A DNA stretch of 25,466 bases, from the NCBI GenBank assembly GCA_002314935.1, contig DCHW01000037.1:1-25466 (forward strand), written 5' to 3'. This stretch comes from Clostridiales bacterium UBA1742 (GTDB lineage Bacteria > Bacillota > Clostridia > TANB77 > CAG-508). A program made the position numbers and the translations under genes. The notes beneath the pieces are model-generated. The model worked only from the letters and a program-made list of their open reading frames with translations, was not told where the DNA came from and did not search any database. Shown here one piece after another: positions 17,810 to 25,415 of the stretch (position 1 is its first letter; each line of letters starts with the position of its first letter).

Positions 17810-19021
17810 ATGTACATAAGAAATAATAAGGGGATAACACTTATAAGTTTAATAATTACTCTAGTAATAATATTAATATTAGTTTCAGTTGGAACTTATA
17901 ATACGTTAGATTCTTATAAAAATGCAAAAAAAGATGAGTTTATTTATAAAATGCAATTAATACAAGCAAAGGTAGATTCTAATGATTACGATAAAGACAT
18001 GCTACCGGAGGATACAATTGATTCATCTTCCAATGAATATATAGTTATAAAAAACGTGATTTCTGAGGAAAAATTAGAAGGAATTAATGTTAATGAGTGG
18101 AAATATTTTTCAAATGAAATGTTACAGTCAGTGTTTGGATTGGAAAATTTAGAGGATGATATAGCTATTAATTTTTCAACAAGGGAAATAATTAGTATTC
18201 AAGGAATTGAATATAATGAAAAAATATATCATACACAATATCAGTTACCAGGTGGACAACAATTAAAATATAAGAATGTAAATAATAAAACGTTATCCTT
18301 TAATATAGAAACTAAAATTGACGGATTGAATGCTAACATAACAATAAGCAATATAAAACTTGGAGCTGAAGAAATAAAAGTATGTAAAATAAAATATAAA
18401 TTATTAAACAATACTATTAATTTAGAAAATATTAATGAAGATGAAAAATTACAAACTTGTAATAATGACAATGCTGATACGTGGCATGAAATTGATGGAA
18501 AATCCTTTTCAATTGTTCAAACAGGTAAATACGTTATATTGGTTGAATATGACAATAAAAATTGTTTAAAACAAGAAGAAATTGTGTTGACAAATACACC
18601 TAAATTAAAAAATATTATGAGTAAATGTGACAAAGATGGAACAGCAATAGTAGAATGGGATAGCAGTTATAAATATACTTTGAATTCTAATGATGCTTTT
18701 TCAAACGCACCGCTTGTTAATAAAGGTACTCAAATATATATGTGGGTACCAAGATTTGCATATAAAATAGAAACAGATAAAGATGATAATGAAATATATA
18801 GTATAAAATATTTAAAAGGAAATTCAAATATTCCAACGGATAATACTATAATTGATAATAAATGGAATATACCAGAACAATTTAGCATTATAAAAAATGA
18901 GGAAGAAATCAAATATACAGGAATATGGATAAACATTACAGAATATACAGAAATTTTAAATTTACAAAATGTTATAGAATTAATGAAAAATGAACATGCT
19001 GATATAATTAGAGTTAAATAA
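17810..19021 (+). CDS. Pilin-like (prepilin N-terminus) surface protein
   Basis: This 403-residue protein begins with a type IV prepilin-like leader: short basic MYIRNNKG, then ITLISLIITLVIILILVSV as the hydrophobic helix. Cleavage would be after Gly8. The usual Glu at +5 is replaced by Ser, as in many clostridial pilin-like proteins that lack it. The extracellular part is hydrophilic with little Cys; near residue 310 it has MWVPRFAYKI, a motif I recall from large clostridial surface proteins of unknown function. No pilus assembly genes are nearby, so pilus formation is not implied. AAAAGGAG precedes ATG 17810, 15 bases after disA. The cyclophilin gene follows after 18 bases and may help fold secreted proteins. 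Confidence 0.75.
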   Translation: MYIRNNKGITLISLIITLVIILILVSVGTYNTLDSYKNAKKDEFIYKMQLIQAKVDSNDYDKDMLPEDTIDSSSNEYIVIKNVISEEKLEGINVNEWKYFSNEMLQSVFGLENLEDDIAINFSTREIISIQGIEYNEKIYHTQYQLPGGQQLKYKNVNNKTLSFNIETKIDGLNANITISNIKLGAEEIKVCKIKYKLLNNTINLENINEDEKLQTCNNDNADTWHEIDGKSFSIVQTGKYVILVEYDNKNCLKQEEIVLTNTPKLKNIMSKCDKDGTAIVEWDSSYKYTLNSNDAFSNAPLVNKGTQIYMWVPRFAYKIETDKDDNEIYSIKYLKGNSNIPTDNTIIDNKWNIPEQFSIIKNEEEIKYTGIWINITEYTEILNLQNVIELMKNEHADIIRVK

Positions 19022-19039
19022 TAAAATTAGGAGGATAAA

Positions 19040-19798
19040 ATGAAAAATAAAAAATTAATTTTAAGTATAGTATTTTTAAGTATAGTAGTGATTTTGACAG
19101 GTTTATTAATTTATGGTTATGTGGTAAAAACAACATATAAATTAAAAAGACCAATTGCAACAATGGAAATTGAAGGATATGGAACTGTAAAAATGGAATT
19201 ATATCCGGATATTGCGCCAAATACAGTTGAAAACTTTATAAAACTAGCAAATGAAGGATATTATAATGGTTTAACTTTTACAAGAGTAGAAGAGAATTTA
19301 ATCCAAAGTGCATCAAAAGAGTTAGTTGAAAATGAAACAGCATATAGTATTAAAGGAGAATTTTCAGATAATGAATTTAAAAACAATTTAAAATTTGAAA
19401 GAGGAACAATTGGACTTGGTAGAGCGGACTATTCAAATTATTATTATACATATTATTATTATGCTGGAGATATACAAGGGCTAATAGAAGAAGAGTATAA
19501 TTCAGGATTTGGATCATTTTTTATAATGACAGATACTGAAGAAGAATTTGATGGAAGATATGCTGCTTTTGGAAAAGTAATAGAAGGAATGGATATAATA
19601 GACCAAATAACACAATTAGAAACAGAAATAACAACAGATGAAGAATCAGGAGAAACAACAGAGACTACAACTCCAGTAAATCCACCAGTAATAACTAATA
19701 TAACAATAGATACGCAAGGAGTAAAATATGGTGAACCTGAGCGCCAAGAAGCATTTGATATAAATCAATGGTTTGCCAATATATTAACAACATATTAA
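19040..19798 (+). CDS. Membrane-anchored cyclophilin-type peptidyl-prolyl isomerase
   Basis: This is a 252-residue protein with one N-terminal membrane segment (about 7-28) and an outward-facing cyclophilin domain, so it probably assists folding of exported proteins. ATMEIEGYGTVKMELYPDIAPNTVENFIKLA and YYNGLTFTRV (catalytic Arg82) are typical, as is FGKVIEGMDIID. There is no lipobox, so the helix is an uncleaved anchor or signal. Two oddities stand out: a tyrosine-rich stretch with eight Tyr in residues 131-141, where compact cyclophilins have a short loop before the GSFFIMT strand, and an acidic, Thr-rich loop at about 192-212. AGGAGG precedes ATG 19040. Confidence 0.88.
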   Translation: MKNKKLILSIVFLSIVVILTGLLIYGYVVKTTYKLKRPIATMEIEGYGTVKMELYPDIAPNTVENFIKLANEGYYNGLTFTRVEENLIQSASKELVENETAYSIKGEFSDNEFKNNLKFERGTIGLGRADYSNYYYTYYYYAGDIQGLIEEEYNSGFGSFFIMTDTEEEFDGRYAAFGKVIEGMDIIDQITQLETEITTDEESGETTETTTPVNPPVITNITIDTQGVKYGEPERQEAFDINQWFANILTTY

Positions 19799-19819
19799 GA
19801 ATAAAATGAATTTAAAAAG

Positions 19820-19848
19820 TAATGGTCATACATTTGGTATGACCATTA
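19820..19848. terminator. Hairpin terminator after the cyclophilin gene
   Basis: TAATGGTCATAC (19820-19831) and GTATGACCATTA (19837-19848) form a perfect 12-bp stem with loop ATTTG. The tail is only AT-rich on the plus strand; on the minus strand a T-run follows (CTTTTT). Confidence 0.7.
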
Positions 19849-19879
19849 AATAAAAAATTCAAAAAATTAAAAAAAACTC

Positions 19880-19908
19880 TTGACAACTTTATTCAAATTT
19901 AGTATACT
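19880..19908 (+). promoter_or_regulatory. Strong sigma-A promoter of the tRNA cluster
   Basis: TTGACA at 19880-19885, a 17-base spacer and TATACT at 19903-19908 lie 18 bases before the first tRNA. Confidence 0.85.
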
Positions 19909-19926
19909 AATCAAGTCACAAGAAAT

Positions 19927-20002
19927 GGGCGCATAGCTCAGCTGGTAGAGCATCTGCCTTACAAGCAGGAGGTCATAGGTTCGAGCCCTATTGCGCCCAC
20001 CA
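19927..20002 (+). tRNA. tRNA-Val (UAC)
   Basis: The acceptor stem GGGCGCA pairs with TGCGCCC (19992-19998); the discriminator A and CCA are encoded. The anticodon loop CTTACAA places TAC at 19960-19962. The T-loop sequence GGTTCGA is present. First of three tRNAs in one transcript. Confidence 0.96.
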
Positions 20003-20008
20003 TTTTTT

Positions 20009-20085
20009 GGCCCGGTAGTTCAGTTGGTTAGAACGCTAGCCTGTCACGCTAGAGGTCGTCGGTTCGAGCCCGATCCGGGTCGCCA
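20009..20085 (+). tRNA. tRNA-Asp (GUC)
   Basis: The acceptor stem GGCCCGG pairs with CCGGGTC, with encoded GCCA at the 3' end. The anticodon loop CTGTCAC places GTC at 20043-20045. It begins six bases after tRNA-Val. Confidence 0.96.
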
Positions 20086-20104
20086 TTTTTTTATTATATT
20101 ATAT

Positions 20105-20180
20105 GGCTCGATAGCTCAGTTGGTAGAGCAGGGGACTGAAAATCCCCGTGTCAGTGGTTCGATTCCACTTCGAGCCACCA
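20105..20180 (+). tRNA. tRNA-Phe (GAA)
   Basis: The acceptor stem GGCTCGA pairs with TCGAGCC, and ACCA is encoded at the 3' end. The anticodon loop CTGAAAA places GAA at 20138-20140. Confidence 0.96.
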
Positions 20181-20209
20181 AAAAGCAGTACAAACGTATT
20201 GCTTTTTTT
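20180..20209 (+). terminator. Terminator of the tRNA cluster
   Basis: AAAAAGCAGTAC pairs with GTATTGCTTTTT (one G-T pair) around the loop AAAC, ending in a run of seven T. Confidence 0.85.
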
Positions 20210-20236
20210 ATTTCAAAATTTCAATAATAATTATAA

Positions 20237-20266
20237 AAAGCATTGGTTTGAGTGCACCAATGCTTT
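20237..20266. other. Second hairpin downstream of the tRNAs
   Basis: AAAGCATTGGT (20237-20247) and ACCAATGCTTT (20256-20266) form an 11-bp stem with an 8-base loop. It lacks a T-tract on the plus strand. It may be a second, weak terminator or a leader element of fbp. Confidence 0.55.
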
Positions 20267-20327
20267 GCATATTAAAATATTTCAGAAATATAAATAAAAT
20301 ATGAAAAATAGTAGAGCTGTTTCTAAC

Positions 20328-20356
20328 TTGAATATACATTATATATGTGTTAAAAT
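20328..20356 (+). promoter_or_regulatory. Likely fbp promoter
   Basis: TTGAAT at 20328-20333 and TAAAAT at 20351-20356 are 17 bases apart. Two TATAAT boxes (20358-20363 and 20373-20378) lie in the adjoining tandem repeat and could serve as alternative -10 elements. Confidence 0.45.
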
Positions 20357-20387
20357 ATATAATGTTAAAATATATAATGTTAAAATA
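20349..20387 (+). repeat. 15-bp tandem repeat upstream of fbp
   Basis: GTTAAAATATATAAT occurs at 20349-20363 and again at 20364-20378, followed by a partial copy GTTAAAATA at 20379-20387. Each full unit contains TATAAT. Confidence 0.85.
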
Positions 20388-20407
20388 AAAGAAGGAAGGC
20401 CTTTTTA

Positions 20408-22375
20408 ATGAATGAAGATAATAATATACAAAGATATTTAAATGTGCTTAGTAAACAATATAGAAATACAGAGGAAGTTGCAGAAGAAATAATAAATTTA
20501 CAAGCAATATTAAATTTACCAAAAGGAACAGAACTATTTTTAAGTGATATTCATGGCGAATATGGTTCGTTTTCTCATATATTAAATAATGGTTCAGGAA
20601 TTATTAAAAATAAAATAGAAAGTATTTTTAAAAATCAAATTACAGATCATGAAAGAAGAGCATTAGCAACTCTTATATATTATCCAGAAGAAAAACTTTC
20701 TTTAATAAAAAGCAACACAGAAGATTTAGATGAATGGTACAATATTACTTTATACAGATTAATAGAAGTTGCCAGAGAAATTAGCTCAAAATATACAAGA
20801 TCAAAAGTTAGAAAAGCAATGCCAAAAGGATTTGATTATATAATAGATGAATTGTTAAATTTACAAGGGTGTGCTCCTGATAAAGAGAGATATTATAAAC
20901 AAATAATTCAATCTATAATAGAACTAGATAGAGCAGATGAGTTTATAGTTGCTATATCAAATTTAATAAAAAGAATGGCGATAGATCATTTACATGTTAT
21001 AGGAGATATTTTTGACAGAGGTCCAAATGCAAAAAAGGTAATGGAAACATTAATAAATTACCATAGCTTAGATATACAACTTGGAAATCATGATGCATTA
21101 TGGATGGGGGCAGCATGTGGAAACAAAGCATGTATTGCGAATGTTATAAGAATATGTAGTAGATATGATAATATAGAAACATTGGAAGATGGGTATGGAA
21201 TAAACATAAGACCTCTTACCACATTTGCTTTAAATACATATAAAAATGATAAATGTACAAAATTTATGCCTAAAGTATATGATTATAATAAATATATAGT
21301 AAGTGATGAAATATATATTGCAAAAATTCATAAAGCAATATCAATTATTCAGTTTAAATTAGAAGGGAATTTAATAAAAAAACATCCGGAATATAAAATG
21401 GATGGAAGATTATTATTGGATAAAATTAATTATAAAAAAGGAACAATTACAATAGATGGAAAAACATATAAATTAAATGATACAAACTTTCCAACTATTG
21501 ATCCTGAAAATCCATATAAATTAACAGAAGATGAGGAAGAAATAATAGATAGATTACAAGAATCTTTTAAAAATAGTGACACACTAAATAAACATATATC
21601 CTTTTTATATTCTAAGGCATCTACATATAAATGCTTTAATTCTAATTTACTATTTCATGGATGTATACCTATGGAAGATAATGGTGAGTTTACAAGTGTA
21701 AATATAATGGGAAAAGAACTTGCTGGAAAAGAATATTTTGATTATATAGATAAAGTTATAAACATGGCATATTTTGAAAAAAACAATGAAAGTAAAAGTA
21801 AGGAATCGATAGATTATATGTGGTATTTGTGGTGCGGACCTAAATCTCCTTTGTTTGGAAAAGAAAAAGCAGCAACATTTGAAAGGTATTTTATAGATGA
21901 AAAGGAAACTCATAAAGAAAAGAAAAATCCATATTTTATATTAGCAGAAAAAGAAGGAACCTGTAATAAAATTTTAAAAGAATTCAATTTAGATGAAAAA
22001 AAATCACATATAATTAATGGACATATTCCTGTAAAGGAGAAAGATGGAGAAAGTCCAATAAAAGCGAATGGAAAATTGCTTGTAATTGATGGAGGATTTG
22101 CAAAAAGCTATAGAGGACAAACGGGAAGAGCTGGCTATACGTTAACATATAATTCCTACGGATTAATCTTATCTGCTAATGAGCCTTTTGATTCAAAAGC
22201 AGATGCAATTAAAGATGAAATAGATATAAAGTATGACATAATGGTAAACGAAAAAGTAACTCAAAGAAAAAATGTATCAGATACAGATATTGGTAAAAAA
22301 ATTCAAAATGAAATAGATGGACTAAAATTATTACTAACTGCATATAAAGAGGGAAAAATGAAAGAAGAAATTTAA
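20408..22375 (+). CDS. fbp: Class III fructose-1,6-bisphosphatase
   Basis: This 655-residue enzyme removes the 1-phosphate of fructose-1,6-bisphosphate in gluconeogenesis. Class III enzymes are typical of Bacillota and are built on a metallophosphatase core. Metal-binding motifs are SDIHGEYGSF (Asp47, His49), GDIFDRGP (Asp200, Asp203) and GNHDALWMG (Asn227, His228), with further histidines in LLFHGCIP and INGHIPV. Length matches B. subtilis Fbp closely. AGAAGGAAGG lies upstream of ATG 20408. Its own promoter region has tandem repeats. It converges on feoB, with a shared hairpin between them. Confidence 0.94.
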   Translation: MNEDNNIQRYLNVLSKQYRNTEEVAEEIINLQAILNLPKGTELFLSDIHGEYGSFSHILNNGSGIIKNKIESIFKNQITDHERRALATLIYYPEEKLSLIKSNTEDLDEWYNITLYRLIEVAREISSKYTRSKVRKAMPKGFDYIIDELLNLQGCAPDKERYYKQIIQSIIELDRADEFIVAISNLIKRMAIDHLHVIGDIFDRGPNAKKVMETLINYHSLDIQLGNHDALWMGAACGNKACIANVIRICSRYDNIETLEDGYGINIRPLTTFALNTYKNDKCTKFMPKVYDYNKYIVSDEIYIAKIHKAISIIQFKLEGNLIKKHPEYKMDGRLLLDKINYKKGTITIDGKTYKLNDTNFPTIDPENPYKLTEDEEEIIDRLQESFKNSDTLNKHISFLYSKASTYKCFNSNLLFHGCIPMEDNGEFTSVNIMGKELAGKEYFDYIDKVINMAYFEKNNESKSKESIDYMWYLWCGPKSPLFGKEKAATFERYFIDEKETHKEKKNPYFILAEKEGTCNKILKEFNLDEKKSHIINGHIPVKEKDGESPIKANGKLLVIDGGFAKSYRGQTGRAGYTLTYNSYGLILSANEPFDSKADAIKDEIDIKYDIMVNEKVTQRKNVSDTDIGKKIQNEIDGLKLLLTAYKEGKMKEEI

Positions 22376-22378
22376 TTA

Positions 22379-22410
22379 TTTAATGGAATTTTTCTATAAA
22401 TTCCATTAAA
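22379..22410. terminator. Bidirectional terminator between fbp and feoB
   Basis: TTTAATGGAATTT (22379-22391) and AAATTCCATTAAA (22398-22410) form a perfect 13-bp stem with a 6-base loop. It starts four bases after the fbp stop and overlaps the feoB stop codon on the other strand. Confidence 0.75.
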
Positions 22411-24553
22411 TAAAATTATAAACTAAAGTAGTTAGCATACAAATTAAAATACCACATACCGTTGGTAAAACAAAGGAAACTAACATCCATTTATAACTGT
22501 TGGTTTCTTTTTTTATTGTAAGTAAGGTGGTACTGCATGGAAAATGTAATAAGCTAAAAATCATTACATTAATTGCAGTAAGAATAGACCATCCATTGTT
22601 TAACAGTATAGTAGAAATATTATTAATGTCATTTATTTGCATTAAATTATTAGAGGCTAGATATCCCATTATCATAATAGGAAGAACAATTTCGTTTGCT
22701 GGAAGTGCAAGTAAAAAAGCACACAGAATATACCCATCTAATCCCATTAATTTAGCAAACGGATTTAAAAAATTAGCAATATATCCTAAAATATTTAAAT
22801 TTCCTATATTAATATTTGCTAGTATCCATATAATAATTCCTGTTGGTGCTGCAATTAAAATTGATCTTCCGGAGTAAAAATAATGTTCTATCAAAAATTG
22901 ATCGAATTATGATTTTGCTAAATTGTGGTTTCCTATATGGAGGAAGCTCTAAAACAAAAGAAGATGGAACATCTTTTAGTAATGTTTTAGATAAGAATTT
23001 AGAAACTATAAAAGTTAGTATAATTCCAAACAAAACAATACAAGTAACAGTAATGGTAGAAATTAATGATACATTAAAATTAGTAAAAAAATTTGTAATA
23101 AAAATTGTAGAAATAGTAATTAAAAATGGAAATCTACCATTACATGGGACAAAACTGTTGGTTAAAGTTGCAATTAGTCTTTCTTTAGGAGATTCAATAA
23201 TTCTTGTTCCAACAATTCCTGCACTATTACACCCAAACCCCATACACATTGTTAAGGCCTGCTTTCCGAGAAGTATTAGCTTTTTGAAAAATGCAATCTA
23301 AGTTAAAAGCAATTCTAGGCAAATACCCTGAATCCTCTAAAATGGTGAATAATGGGAAAAATATAGCCATAGGAGGTAGCATAACAGATATTATCCAGGA
23401 TAAAGTTCTATACATTCCAGAAATTAAAATACTAGTTAACCAATTTGGGGAATGTATTGTATTAAAAAGTATTAGTAATTTATTTTCTAAAATTTCAAAA
23501 ATATTAGATAAAAATTTTGAAGGATAATTACTACCTACTATGGTCAGCCAAAATATAAATGCAAAAAATAAAAACATTATAGGAATTCCAGTAAGCTTAG
23601 AGGTTAAAAGTTTATCGATTTTAACCATTAATTCAGTATGCTTATTTTTAGTATACTCTGTAACTTCAATAGTAATTTCTTCACTTCTAAATAAAATAGT
23701 TGAAACAATTGTGTTCTTTAATATATTAGAAGTTATACCATTTTCTAAAAGTAAATTATTAGCAACATCTATACTATTATTAATATGTGGATTGTTTAAT
23801 AATTTAATATTTAAATGAGTTTCGATTGAATCAATTATTTTATAATTATTTTCTAGTAGTTTTAAACTAAGCCATCTATAATTATTGTTGAATAAATTTG
23901 GAATGGAATCAATTAATTGATTTTGAATTATTGAAATACAATTTTCAATTGTTTTATTATAACTTATAGGATGAGTAAAAGTATTGTTTTGAGAAATACA
24001 AATATTATAAACTGAGCTCATTAGCTTAAATAAAGTTTTTTTCTTTCTTGCAATTGTTCCAACAACGGGTACACCCAAATGTGCTGAAAGTCTATCTAAT
24101 TTTATAGTAATACCCTTCTTTTTAGCTTCATCTAATAAGTTAACACAAACAACTACCTTATTAGTAATTTCTAAAATTTGATAAACTAGATTTAAATTTC
24201 TTTCTAAACAAGTAGCATCTACAACAATAACAGTACAATCAGGATTTCCAAAACAAATATAATCTCTGGCAATTTCTTCTTCTTGAGAATTTGACATAAT
24301 AGAATATGTACCAGGAATATCAACAAGTAAAAAATCTTTATTATTAAATTTTGATATTCCACTTGCATTGCTTACGGTTTTTCCAGGCCAATTTCCAGTG
24401 TGTTGATGTAGACCGGTTAAATTATTAAAAATTGTACTTTTTCCAACGTTTGGATTTCCGAGCAATTGCAATTGTATAATCACAATTGTTTTTTAAAAAT
24501 TCGATATTATCATTTAATAATTTAGTTCCAGTAGAACTGGAAGTTAACCCCAT
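22406..24553 (-). CDS. feoB: Ferrous iron transporter FeoB, read through three CGG-A frameshift sites
   Basis: FeoB is the inner-membrane Fe2+ permease with an N-terminal GTPase. ATG at 24553 (minus) follows GGAGG and gives MGLTSSSTGTKLL, then TIAIA, then CGG-A. Skipping the extra C at 24460, 23268 and 22871 joins all parts into 714 residues. G1 is GNPNVGKS at 32-39 (Gly32 is site 6), G3 is DIPGTYS from Asp78, G4 is NLLD at 138-141. The membrane part has the two Gate regions, with SGKQALTMCMGFGCN (Gly429, site 7) and LGRSILIAAPTGIIIW (Gly561, site 8). All three glycines sit in family-conserved positions. There is no other stop or indel. It lies 35 bases after feoA in one operon. Confidence 0.9.
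22868..22871 (-). other. CGGA +1 recoding site 8 (feoB Gly561)
   Basis: On the minus strand the frame reads TTA CTC CGG AAG. Dropping one C gives TTA CTC GGA AGA TCA ATT, i.e. LLGRSI, continuing to IAAPTGIIIW. Confidence 0.85.
23265..23268 (-). other. CGGA +1 recoding site 7 (feoB Gly429)
   Basis: The frame reads AAT ACT TCT CGG AAA. Dropping the C gives ACT TCT GGA AAG CAG GCC TTA, i.e. TSGKQAL, continuing to TMCMGFGCN, the conserved FeoB motif. Confidence 0.9.
24457..24460 (-). other. CGGA +1 recoding site 6 (feoB Gly32, G1 box)
   Basis: The frame reads GCA ATT GCT CGG AAA. Dropping the C gives ATT GCT GGA AAT CCA AAC, i.e. IAGNPNVGKS. Without the shift, translation stops about ten codons later. 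Confidence 0.9.
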
Positions 24554-24588
24554 AAAAATCCTCCATTCTAATATATAAATATTTGTAA

Positions 24589-24823
24589 TTAACTGAGTGT
24601 TACAGTAATTTTTTTTGCGTCCTCTTTTCTAATAGCTATAATTGAACCACGTATATTATAAGCAATTGGAGTTTTAAAAGGACTTTTAAAAATAGCTGTA
24701 ATAGTAGTTCCGACATACTAATCCAAGATCAAGAAGTCTCCTAGTTAAATCAGTATTACAAGTTATTTTACAAATTTTAGCATTAGAATTAAGCGGCAAA
24801 GCATCTAGAGAAAGTTCTTTCAT
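24589..24823 (-). CDS. feoA: FeoA-family iron transport protein, with one CGG-A frameshift site
   Basis: This small cytoplasmic SH3-like protein supports FeoB. ATG at 24823 (minus) follows GAGGAGG. The first part is MKELSLDALPLNSNAKICK, reaching RRLLDLGLVC, then CGG-A. Frame 0 stops seven codons later. Skipping the C at 24712 gives LLDLGLVCGTTITAIFKSPF and then AYNIRGSIIAIRKEDAKKI, a normal FeoA ending, 77 residues in all, the usual size. Gly38 is the conserved glycine of the LGLxxGT motif. Because both halves are short, automatic annotation will probably miss the gene. Confidence 0.88.
24709..24712 (-). other. CGGA +1 recoding site 5 (feoA Gly38)
   Basis: The frame reads GTA TGT CGG AAC. 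Dropping the C gives GTA TGT GGA ACT ACT ATT, i.e. VCGTTI, the conserved FeoA glycine. Confidence 0.9.
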
Positions 24824-24856
24824 TGTTGTTTTTCCTCCTCATCTTAAGTAATAAAA

Positions 24857-24862
24857 ATTATA
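24857..24862 (-). promoter_or_regulatory. Possible -10 box of the feoAB promoter
   Basis: TATAAT on the minus strand, 34 bases before the feoA start. No good -35 box and no Fur-like GATAATGATAATC pattern is evident. A short palindrome ATATGCATAT lies just upstream (about 24877-24886). Confidence 0.35.
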
Positions 24863-24896
24863 TTCTTATAAATAATATATGCATATAAAAAACAAT

Positions 24897-24925
24897 TTGA
24901 CACTTGAATGCAAAATGTATATAAT
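24897..24925 (+). promoter_or_regulatory. Strong sigma-A promoter of the dUTPase gene
   Basis: Perfect TTGACA (24897-24902) and perfect TATAAT (24920-24925) with a 17-base spacer, extended by TG before the -10 box at 24916-24917. It points away from feoA. Confidence 0.88.
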
Positions 24926-24956
24926 TACTAAAAATAAGTAAAATGGAGGATAAAAA

Positions 24957-25415
24957 ATGGAAAGAAAACGTGGATTTGAAATAGTAAAAGGGTTCGAAAA
25001 AAAGAGTATAAATTTACCTAAAAGATCAACTCAACATTCAGCAGGTTACGATGTAGAGGCTGCAGAAACCTGCATAATACCTGCTTTTAAAAGAGGAGAT
25101 AAACCAACATTAGTTAAAACAGGAATAAAAGCATATATGCAAGAAGATGAAGTTTTAATATTAGCTAATAGAAGTTCTAATCCTGGCAAAAAAGGATTAA
25201 TTCTTGCAAATAGTATAGGAGTTGTAGATAGTGATTATTATGGAAATCCTGATAACGATGGACATATTATGTTTGCTTTCTATAATGTTAAGAATGAGGA
25301 TATAACAATTGAAAAAGGTGAAAGAATTGGACAAGCAATATTTCAAAAGTATTTGATAACAGATAATGATTGTGCAGACGGAGTGAGAAATGGAGGTTTT
25401 GGATCTACAAATTAA
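24957..25415 (+). CDS. dut: dUTP diphosphatase (trimeric dUTPase family)
   Basis: This 152-residue enzyme hydrolyses dUTP to dUMP and pyrophosphate, keeping uracil out of DNA and supplying dUMP for dTMP. The five trimeric dUTPase motifs are in order: AGYDVEAAE (28-36), NRSSNPGKKGL, NSIGVVDSDYYGN, ERIGQAIFQ and the C-terminal RNGGFGSTN that closes over the active site. Insertions around PAFKRGDKP and NPDNDGH are as in several clostridial members. GGAGG lies seven bases before ATG 24957. It is transcribed alone from the strong promoter upstream. The 51 bases after it to the window end hold nothing recognisable. Confidence 0.93.
   Translation: MERKRGFEIVKGFEKKSINLPKRSTQHSAGYDVEAAETCIIPAFKRGDKPTLVKTGIKAYMQEDEVLILANRSSNPGKKGLILANSIGVVDSDYYGNPDNDGHIMFAFYNVKNEDITIEKGERIGQAIFQKYLITDNDCADGVRNGGFGSTN

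Noticed and set aside
19991..20227. Open reading frame of 78 codons across the tRNA cluster
   Set aside because: It overlaps tRNA-Asp and tRNA-Phe fully; no ribosome binding site and no protein-like sequence.
22500..23818. Plus-strand open reading frames opposite feoB
   Set aside because: They are antisense shadows of feoB; the minus strand gives the recognisable transporter.
15599..24712. Frameshifts caused by sequencing or assembly error
   Set aside because: The extra base is not in homopolymers (except one CC at 22871-22872), is always C before GGA, occurs on both strands, and hundreds of other GGA codons are unaffected. Raw reads are still needed for proof.
15599..24712. CGG reassigned to another amino acid, as reported for Trp or Gln in some bacteria
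   Set aside because: A triplet reassignment would leave the frame broken; only a +1 shift restores the proteins.
24823..24956. Fur box between feoA and dut
   Set aside because: No GATAATGATAATCATTATC-like sequence found; only AT-rich DNA with a short ATATGCATAT palindrome.
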